From contig CAZVNF010000118.1 in assembly GCA_964628215.1 (NCBI GenBank), forward strand, positions 1-12,280: a stretch of DNA of 12,280 nt, written 5' to 3'. Below the pieces are notes generated by a model, which was given only the letters and a program-made list of their open reading frames with translations, made no database searches and was not told where the DNA came from. Numbering within the stretch: position 1 is the stretch's first letter; each line of letters starts with the position of its first letter. The stretch is from CAIVAT01 sp964628215. GTDB lineage: Bacteria > Bacteroidota > Bacteroidia > Bacteroidales > FEN-979. A program made the translations under genes and the position numbers. This document shows positions 7,047-12,280 of the stretch, in pieces.

Positions 7047-9863
7047 TTACATCTTCATGTTCTCTTTCAGATAAAATCCGGTATATGATCCTTCAGCCTT
7101 CACCAGTTCCTCCGGTGTTCCTTCAAAAACAACATACCCGCCTTCATCGCCTCCCTCTTTTCCGAGGTCGATCACCCAGTCGGCACATTTGATCACCTCC
7201 TGGTTGTGCTCAATCACGAGGATGCTGTGCCCGTTACCAATGAGAGATTCAAATGCGATCAGCAGTTTGTGGATATCGTGAACATGAAGTCCGGTTGTTG
7301 GCTCATCAAAAATAAACAGGGTAGGTTTTTCGCTGATACCTTTCGTGAGAAAAAAAGCCAGTTTAATGCGTTGGGCTTCTCCGCCTGACAGGGTACTCGA
7401 TGATTGTCCCAGCCGAAGATAGCCCAAACCAACATCCTGAAGTGGCTTTAACTTGGCCAGGATGCGTTTTTCATGGGCATTTGATTTTTGGTTTTGCTGG
7501 AAGAAATCCATGGCCTCATCCACCGTCATATTGAGGATGTCAACAATCGATTTTTCATGGTATTTCACATCCAGTACCTCATCCCTGAAACGTTTGCCCT
7601 GGCAGCTCTCACAAGGAAGGAAGAGATCGGCCATGAACTGCATTTCAATTTTCACAACCCCTTCGCCTTCACATTCATCGCATCGTCCGCCGGCAATGTT
7701 GAATGAAAAATAGCCGGGTTTGTAATTACGCACCCTGGCAAGCGGCTGATCCGCATAAAGGTCGCGAATTTCATCAAAAGCTTTGATATATGTGGCAGGA
7801 TTCGATCGGGAGGATCGGCCAATGGGATTCTGATCCACCATCTCTACTGATCCGATTCTTGAATAATCGCCATCGAGACGGTCAAATTTGCCGGTTTTTT
7901 CGCCATAACCGCCATGGATTTTCTTTAACGCAGGGTATAAGATCCGCTTGATAAGAGAAGTTTTCCCCGACCCGCTTACACCTGTGATCACTGAAAAAAT
8001 ATGTAATGGAATTTTGACATCCACATTTTTAAGGTTGTTTTCACGGGCCCCTTTAATCTCAATAAACTCAATCCATTTCCTGCGCTTAACCGGGATCTCG
8101 ATCCTGCGGATGTGGTTGAGATATTGACCGGTGAGGCTTTTTGTATCGGCATTCAGTGTGCGGAAATCACCCTGGAACATGATTTCCCCGCCATTGTGGC
8201 CGGCCATTGGACCAATGTCGATAATCTGGTCGGCGGCCCGGATAATTTCTTCATCGTGTTCAACTACAATCACGGTATTCCCCAGGTCACGCAATTTCAT
8301 CAACACTTTTATAAGACGCTGTGTGTCACGGGGGTGAAGTCCGATGCTGGGTTCATCCAGAATATACATCGACCCAACCAGGTTACTGCCCAGCGCAGTA
8401 GAGAGATTGATACGTTGGGATTCCCCGCCAGACAAGGAGGCCGAAAGCCGGTTAAGGGTAAGGTATCCCAGGCCAACATCATTGAGAACCTCGAGCCGGT
8501 TGTTGATTTCAGTAAGTAAACGTCTTGAAACAGTGGTTTCGTAAACGGTAAGATCGAGATTCAGGCAGAAACTCGTGAGTTCAGAAATAGGTGTTAAAAC
8601 AAGTTCCATGATCGATTTCCCGTTGATCTTCACATAGGAGGCATCTTTCCGCAACCGTGTTCCTTTGCAGTCAGGGCAAACGGTTTTACCACGATATCTT
8701 GACATCATCACCCTGTATTGAACCTTGTAATTCTGACTTTCAACAAATAAGAAAAAGTCATTCAATCCTTTAAAATAGGAATTGCCGGTCCAGAGTAACT
8801 CTTTTTGTTTAGTGGTTAACTCCTGAATGGGTTTATGGATTGGAAAATCAAACTTGTAAGCATGTAACAGCAATTCAGACTGCCATTCATTCATTTTTTC
8901 ACTTCGCCAGCATGCAATGGCATTTTCGTAAACCGAGAGGCGTTTATTCGGGATCACAAGGTCTTCATCGATGCCGATCACACTGCCAAAGCCTTCACAG
9001 GTCTTACAGGCGCCAAATGGATTGTTGAAACTGAAAAGGTTTTCTGAAGGCTCTTCAAATATTATTCCATCAGATTCATAGCGATTGGAATAGGTGTTTC
9101 GGTTCTTTTCAGCTCCTGATGTTTCAACCATGCAATATCCATGGCTTTCAAAATAGGCGGTTTGAACTGAATCGGCAATGCGACCGGGCAAATCGTCATC
9201 GCCATGTACAATGCCAAACCGGTCGACAAGCACGTAAAATTCTTTGATTTTTTTCTTTTTAATTCCAGAGATTTCATCCAGGCGAAAAATCTCACCGTTC
9301 AGCATAACCCTTGTAAACCCTTGCTGCATCAGCACGGTGCATTTCGCGGCCAGGTCACCGTCATTGGAAGAAAGATCGAGAGGAGCAAAAATACTGACTT
9401 TTGAATCTTCGGGAAGTGAGAGGATTTTCTCAACAACCTCAGTTACCGTATCACGTTTTACCAGGTTACCTGAAACGGGGGAATAAGTTTTACCGATGCG
9501 TGCATACAGTAGTTTAAGATATTCATAAATTTCGGTTGAGGTGCCAACCGTAGATCGCGGGTTGGAGGTATTCACCTTTTGTTCAATGGCAACGGCAGGG
9601 GATATCCCCTTTATATAATCCACATCGGGCTTGCTCATTCGCCCAAGAAACTGCCTCGCATACGAACTCAGGCTTTCTACATAGCGCCGCTGTCCGTCGG
9701 CATACAAGGTGTCAAAGGCCAGTGATGACTTCCCTGAACCTGACAACCCCGTAATTACTACGAATTTGTTTCGTGGAATGGCAAGGCTGATATTCTTCAG
9801 ATTATTGACCCGTGCGCCTTTGATGATAATGAAATCCTTTGGGTCCAGTGTGTCTACATTCAT
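7047..9863 (-). CDS. uvrA: UvrA, excinuclease ABC subunit A
   Basis: The product is 938 aa, the usual length. UvrA is the DNA-damage-sensing ATPase of nucleotide excision repair; it dimerises, loads UvrB at lesions and acts in the cytoplasm. Both ABC halves are intact: Walker A GLSGSGKSS (39-47) and GVSGSGKTS (628-636), signatures LSGGESQR (477-484) and LSGGEAQR (825-832), Walker B ILDEPSIGLH (501-510) and FDEPTTGLH (852-860). Zinc modules are complete: C286/C289 with C396/C399, and C728/C731 with C751/C754. The segment FLGRMSKPDVDYIKGISPA is typical of canonical UvrA. The ATG at 9863 has a -7 box 30 bp upstream and no SD. The gene is divergent from the sigma-factor gene and followed closely by the dehydrogenase gene. 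Confidence 0.98.
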   Translation of the reverse strand: MNVDTLDPKDFIIIKGARVNNLKNISLAIPRNKFVVITGLSGSGKSSLAFDTLYADGQRRYVESLSSYARQFLGRMSKPDVDYIKGISPAVAIEQKVNTSNPRSTVGTSTEIYEYLKLLYARIGKTYSPVSGNLVKRDTVTEVVEKILSLPEDSKVSIFAPLDLSSNDGDLAAKCTVLMQQGFTRVMLNGEIFRLDEISGIKKKKIKEFYVLVDRFGIVHGDDDLPGRIADSVQTAYFESHGYCMVETSGAEKNRNTYSNRYESDGIIFEEPSENLFSFNNPFGACKTCEGFGSVIGIDEDLVIPNKRLSVYENAIACWRSEKMNEWQSELLLHAYKFDFPIHKPIQELTTKQKELLWTGNSYFKGLNDFFLFVESQNYKVQYRVMMSRYRGKTVCPDCKGTRLRKDASYVKINGKSIMELVLTPISELTSFCLNLDLTVYETTVSRRLLTEINNRLEVLNDVGLGYLTLNRLSASLSGGESQRINLSTALGSNLVGSMYILDEPSIGLHPRDTQRLIKVLMKLRDLGNTVIVVEHDEEIIRAADQIIDIGPMAGHNGGEIMFQGDFRTLNADTKSLTGQYLNHIRRIEIPVKRRKWIEFIEIKGARENNLKNVDVKIPLHIFSVITGVSGSGKTSLIKRILYPALKKIHGGYGEKTGKFDRLDGDYSRIGSVEMVDQNPIGRSSRSNPATYIKAFDEIRDLYADQPLARVRNYKPGYFSFNIAGGRCDECEGEGVVKIEMQFMADLFLPCESCQGKRFRDEVLDVKYHEKSIVDILNMTVDEAMDFFQQNQKSNAHEKRILAKLKPLQDVGLGYLRLGQSSSTLSGGEAQRIKLAFFLTKGISEKPTLFIFDEPTTGLHVHDIHKLLIAFESLIGNGHSILVIEHNQEVIKCADWVIDLGKEGGDEGGYVVFEGTPEELVKAEGSYTGFYLKENMKM

Positions 9864-9892
9864 TTATTGCTGCGTTCCTGCATTTAATTTCG

Positions 9893-9900
9893 CAAAATTA
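9893..9900 (-). promoter_or_regulatory. -7 box of the uvrA promoter
   Basis: The minus strand reads TAATTTTG, an exact TAnnTTTG, 29 bp from the uvrA ATG. It lies back-to-back with the sigma-factor promoter. Confidence 0.55.
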
Positions 9901-9910
9901 TAAAGAAAAC

Positions 9911-9940
9911 TTGCTTTTTGGATTTTTTTATTTACTTTTG
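9911..9940 (+). promoter_or_regulatory. Promoter of the ECF sigma gene (-33 TTG, -7 TACTTTTG)
   Basis: TTG at 9911-9913 and TACTTTTG at 9933-9940 are separated by 19 bp, matching the Bacteroidota -33/-7 arrangement. Transcription would begin near 9945, giving a leader of about 120 nt. Confidence 0.6.
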
Positions 9941-9952
9941 CTGCAACCAAAC

Positions 9953-10064
9953 ATGGGAAAATCCCGTAAACAACATTAATCTGCGCAGCTCCGAACCCCC
10001 TGCGCATAACAATAGGAGGGACACTATCGACTTGACTTCTACTCTTTTTTAACTAAAAAGGAGG
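9953..10064 (+). promoter_or_regulatory. Structured 5' leader with strong SD before the ECF sigma gene
   Basis: In order: a short hairpin around GGGAAAATCCC (with an 8-codon frame from the ATG at 9953); a 7-bp perfect stem TGCGCAG (9982-9988) and CTGCGCA (10000-10006) whose loop contains CTCC and CCCC; AGGAGGG at 10014-10020; and AAGGAGG at 10058-10064, four bases before the ATG. The loop CTCC could pair with either GGAGG. Pairing and control are inferred, not shown. Confidence 0.5.
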
Positions 10065-10068
10065 CCCT

Positions 10069-10653
10069 ATGCAAGCCCATGTCATTAGTGATCAGGAGTT
10101 AATCGGCAAATATCTTGCCGGTCACGAATCCGCCCTTGAGCAACTCATCCGCCGTCATAAGTCCCGCGTATTTGCTTACGTTCTTATGGTTGTTAAGGAT
10201 AAAGAGCTGGCTGAGGATTTATTTCAGGATACATTTATAAAGGTGATCAACACCTTCCGTTCCGGACAATATAAAGAGGAGGGCAAATTCATCCAGTGGG
10301 TGATGCGGATTGCCCATAACCTCATCATCGATTATTTCCGCAAGGCAAAGAGAATCCCGATTGTCGAAAACAACGATGATTATGATATTTTTGACAAAGT
10401 GCGGATTCCGGTTGAATCAGTGGAAGAGCAATTAATCACTGAACAAATTCACAGGGATGTGAAAAAGCTGATTGATTACCTGCCAAAGGAACAAAAGGAG
10501 GTACTTGTGATGCGTCATTATGGTGATATGAGTTTTAAAGATATTGCTGAAGTGACCAACGTGAGTATTAATACCGCTTTGGGAAGGATGCGTTATGCTT
10601 TGATCAACCTGAGGAAACTGGTGAAGGAGAAAGATGTGATACTTACGGCGTGA
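10069..10653 (+). CDS. ECF (RpoE-like) RNA polymerase sigma factor
   Basis: The product is 194 aa. Sigma-2 spans residues ~25-95 (LIRRHKSRVFAYVL, AEDLFQDTFIKVI, FIQWVMRIAHNLIIDYFRK). Sigma-4 spans ~128-183 (LPKEQKEVLVMRHYGDMSFKDIAEVTNVSINTALGRMRYAL). The two are joined by an acidic linker around residue 100. It directs RNA polymerase to a specific promoter set; the target is unknown. No anti-sigma gene follows, unlike many ECF operons, so control may act at the long leader. The start is fixed by AAGGAGG four bases upstream, a strong SD in a group that mostly lacks them. From memory the sequence resembles a widely conserved Bacteroidota sigma factor not tied to SusCD loci. Confidence 0.95.
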   Translation: MQAHVISDQELIGKYLAGHESALEQLIRRHKSRVFAYVLMVVKDKELAEDLFQDTFIKVINTFRSGQYKEEGKFIQWVMRIAHNLIIDYFRKAKRIPIVENNDDYDIFDKVRIPVESVEEQLITEQIHRDVKKLIDYLPKEQKEVLVMRHYGDMSFKDIAEVTNVSINTALGRMRYALINLRKLVKEKDVILTA

Positions 10654-10660
10654 AAAATGA

Positions 10661-10724
10661 GGTAGCGAGGTAGCGAGGTAGCGAGGTAGCGAGGTAGCGA
10701 AATAGCGAAATAGCGAAATAGCGA
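10661..10724. repeat. Octamer tandem array 2 (GGTAGCGA x5, AATAGCGA x3)
   Basis: Eight perfect 8-bp units, 64 bp in all, begin 7 bp after the sigma-factor stop codon. The two unit types are in separate blocks. The purine-rich strand is sense to the sigma gene. Confidence 0.95.
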
Positions 10725-10807
10725 AATTTATTTTTTAAAATGTAAAATATAGAGAAATAAATCCCGTTTTTTAGGTATGAATTACATTTCAAATCAAAAT
10801 TCGGCCT

Positions 10808-11002
10808 ATGAAGCGTACTGCTACATTTTATTCTTTAACCTCTTGTCCCTCAAGGGTAAATGATCCTTCTGCAGATAAAAGAAGGAGAAGAAGGGAAGTC
10901 TCTCCCAGCGAATCGGTGATCCGAAACCTGCTCAATTACTCGAAAGCGCTTGCTGTGCTAAAAACAAACGAAACCGGATACATAAACCTGGTGATGAACT
11001 AA
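10808..11002 (+). CDS. Conserved-looking 64-aa small protein of unknown function
   Basis: The product is 64 aa with an N-terminal MKRTATFYSL, a CPSRVNDPSADKRRRRRE basic stretch (13-30), and a likely helix SESVIRNLLNYSKALAVL (33-50). There is no signal peptide or membrane segment. It lies downstream of the sigma gene on the same strand after the octamer array, and a strong terminator starts two bases past its stop, which supports a real gene. A weak -7 match (TACATTTC, 10783-10790) precedes it. I recall similar short proteins in other Bacteroidota but no function. The basic stretch could bind nucleic acid; this is a guess. Confidence 0.7.
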   Translation: MKRTATFYSLTSCPSRVNDPSADKRRRRREVSPSESVIRNLLNYSKALAVLKTNETGYINLVMN

Positions 11003-11004
11003 AT

Positions 11005-11034
11005 AAAAAACCCCGTTTTCGACGGGGTTTTTTT
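11005..11034. terminator. Bidirectional rho-independent terminator
   Basis: AAAAAACCCCGT (11005-11016) and ACGGGGTTTTTT (11022-11033) pair around the loop TTTCG and are flanked by A and T tracts on both sides. It serves the small gene (+) and rplS (-), which converge here. Confidence 0.92.
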
Positions 11035-11052
11035 ATGCAATCAAATTCAGCA

Positions 11053-11409
11053 TCAGATCCGTTCTTCTTTGATGCGGGCCTTCTTACCCTGTAATCCACG
11101 GAGGTAATAGATACGAGCCCTGCGCACTACTCCGCGCTTGTTCACATCAATTTTGTCAATGAAAGGGGAGGTGCAGGGGAAAATACGCTCCACACCAATG
11201 TTCCCTGAAATTTTTCTTACGGTAAAGGTTGTGTTCAAACCTTTGCCTGCACGCTGCAAAACCACGCCCTGGAATGTCTGAATACGTTCTTTGTTTCCTT
11301 CCTTGATTTTGTAATGTACCGTCACGGTATCCCCAGCTTTGAAAGAAGGTAGTTCATTCTTCTGAATTACTGTCTCTTCGACAAATTTCATTATTTCCGC
11401 TTTGTTCAT
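11053..11409 (-). CDS. rplS: Large ribosomal subunit protein bL19
   Basis: The product is 118 aa, the family's usual length. L19 lies at the 30S-50S interface. Family segments are clear: FKAGDTVTVHYKIKEGNKERIQTFQGVVL (residues 24-52), FTVRKISGNIGVERIFP (62-78) and RRARIYYLRG (96-105). The gene follows trmD on the same strand after 104 bp and carries its own -7 box in that gap, so it may be read both from trmD and alone. It ends at the bidirectional terminator. Confidence 0.98.
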   Translation of the reverse strand: MNKAEIMKFVEETVIQKNELPSFKAGDTVTVHYKIKEGNKERIQTFQGVVLQRAGKGLNTTFTVRKISGNIGVERIFPCTSPFIDKIDVNKRGVVRRARIYYLRGLQGKKARIKEERI

Positions 11410-11450
11410 GGCTTTGGTGTAATTATATCAGTTACTCACTAAAAAGTTTG

Positions 11451-11458
11451 CAAATATA
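11451..11458 (-). promoter_or_regulatory. -7 box of the rplS promoter
   Basis: The minus strand reads TATATTTG, an exact TAnnTTTG, 41 bp before the rplS ATG and inside the trmD-rplS gap. Confidence 0.6.
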
Positions 11459-11513
11459 TGATTTTTTTTGAAATATATAACCGGTGATTGAAAAAAGTGA
11501 GAAGAAAATAGGC

Positions 11514-12197
11514 TCAGGTTCCTTTCTCCAGCAATCCGGGCCTTTTTGCTTTTGTTCGCTCCAGCGATTGTTCATACTTCCATTTGGCTATTTCACGGTC
11601 ATTTCCTGAAAGCAGAATATCCGGAACCAGCAGACCCCGAAAATCGGAGGGACGGGTATATACCGGGGGCGACAGCAGGTTGTCCTGGTATGAATCGGAC
11701 AAAGCCGAGGTTTCGTCGTTGAGAACACCGGGAATAATCCTCACAATCGCATCAGCAAGGACCATGGCGGCGAGTTCTCCCCCGGAAAGCACATAATCCC
11801 CGATCGAAATTTCCCGTGTAATGAAGTGGGTTCTTATGCGCTCGTCAATACCCTTGTAATGGCCGCAAAGTATGAGTAAATTCTGTTTTACCGAAAGTTG
11901 GTTGGCAAGACTTTGGTGGAGCAGCTCTCCGTCAGGACTGAGGTAGATCACCTCGTCATAGGTGGTTTTGGATTGCAGGTCTTCAATTGCATTCACAACC
12001 GGTTCAATCATCATGACCATCCCTGCGCCGCCACCGTAAGGATAATCATCCACATTTTTGTGCTTCGTGTATGACCAGTCGCGGATATTGTGCAGGTTGA
12101 TAACCACGTGCCCCTTTAATTGTGCCCGCTTCAGAATTGAATGGCTGAACGGCCCATCAAACATCTCCGGAAACAACGTCAAAATATCTATCTGCAT
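11514..12197 (-). CDS. trmD: tRNA (guanine-37-N1)-methyltransferase TrmD
   Basis: The product is 227 aa. TrmD transfers methyl from S-adenosylmethionine to N1 of G37 in tRNAs reading CNN/CGG codons and so prevents +1 frameshifting. It is a SPOUT trefoil-knot enzyme: IDILTLFPEMF at the start, PYGGGAGMVM (53-62), LCGHYKGIDERI (110-121), ISIGDYVLSGGELAA (130-144), Arg153 and Asp168 (SDS) matching the E. coli catalytic pair by position, and LLSPPVYTRP (174-183). The ATG at 12197 gives the family's MQIDILTLFP start; a GTG two codons earlier is in frame but lies inside repeat sequence. The upstream leader is an octamer array. trmD-rplS order matches the common ribosomal-maturation cluster. Confidence 0.97.
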   Translation of the reverse strand: MQIDILTLFPEMFDGPFSHSILKRAQLKGHVVINLHNIRDWSYTKHKNVDDYPYGGGAGMVMMIEPVVNAIEDLQSKTTYDEVIYLSPDGELLHQSLANQLSVKQNLLILCGHYKGIDERIRTHFITREISIGDYVLSGGELAAMVLADAIVRIIPGVLNDETSALSDSYQDNLLSPPVYTRPSDFRGLLVPDILLSGNDREIAKWKYEQSLERTKAKRPGLLEKGT

Positions 12198-12199
12198 CT

Positions 12200-12280
12200 T
12201 CACTATTTCACTATTTCACTATTTCACTATTTCACTATTTCGCTACCTCGCTACCTCGCTACCTCGCTACCTCGCTACCT
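12200..12280. repeat. Octamer tandem array 3 (TCACTATT x5, TCGCTACC x5 or more)
   Basis: Five TCACTATT (12200-12239) are followed by five TCGCTACC (12240-12279), running off the window. On the minus strand this reads GGTAGCGA then AATAGTGA, ending two bases before the trmD ATG. Confidence 0.95.

Noticed and set aside
8112..8519. 135-aa plus-strand frame opposite uvrA
   Set aside because: It is antisense to intact, highly conserved UvrA motifs.
10661..10724. Repeat array considered as CRISPR
   Set aside because: Units are 8 bp and contiguous with no spacers; no cas genes are nearby.
11410..11513. L19 autoregulatory leader before rplS
   Set aside because: The leader after the -7 box is only about 40 nt and I see no convincing stem structure.
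12198..12203. GTG start for trmD at 12203
   Set aside because: It falls within the octamer array (AATAGTGA); the family N-terminus MQIDILTLFP begins at the ATG 12197.

Overview
The window looks like a chromosomal segment of a member of the Bacteroidota (Bacteroidales-like; not resolvable further by eye). Two secreted proteins end in type IX secretion (T9SS) C-terminal sorting domains. Six gene starts are preceded by exact matches to the phylum's -7 promoter box, TAnnTTTG. Most genes have no Shine-Dalgarno (SD) sequence; the sigma-factor gene is the clear exception. UvrA, L19 and TrmD fit this placement.

Layout. Positions 1-140 hold the C-terminal end of a RelE/ParE-type toxin cut by the window edge. 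Positions 251-1739 hold a T9SS-exported, tryptophan-rich repeat protein broken by one extra G in a G5 run, followed by a terminator. Positions 1813-2584 have no gene but carry a 20-bp near-copy of the 3' end of the tRNA-Met found at 5523-5596. Positions 2585-4555 encode a 656-aa T9SS-exported protein with Ycf48/BNR-like repeats. A HigBA toxin-antitoxin operon with a palindromic operator follows (4594-5436), then the convergent tRNA-Met gene. The tRNA near-copy and the tRNA 3' end lie in direct orientation about 3.6 kb apart, which is the geometry of an island inserted into a tRNA gene, although no integrase is visible.

On the minus strand, uvrA (7047-9863) is followed after 46 bp by a succinate-semialdehyde dehydrogenase gene (5639-7000). 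Divergent from uvrA is an ECF sigma factor gene (10069-10653) with a long structured leader and a strong SD, followed by a 64-aa conserved-looking small protein and a bidirectional terminator. trmD and rplS, both on the minus strand, complete the window.

The most unusual feature is a family of short tandem repeats in the spacers. Three octamer arrays (5457-5511, 10661-10724, 12200-12280) share the purine-strand pattern RRTAGYGA, and a related heptamer array (7001-7042) fills the uvrA-dehydrogenase spacer. In each array the purine-rich strand is the sense strand of a neighbouring transcript, and two arrays abut a start codon directly. The octamer purine strand carries TAG in all three frames within any three units, while its complement is fully open. 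This may be a genome-wide class of intergenic microsatellite with a role in gene junctions, which is an inference needing a whole-genome scan.
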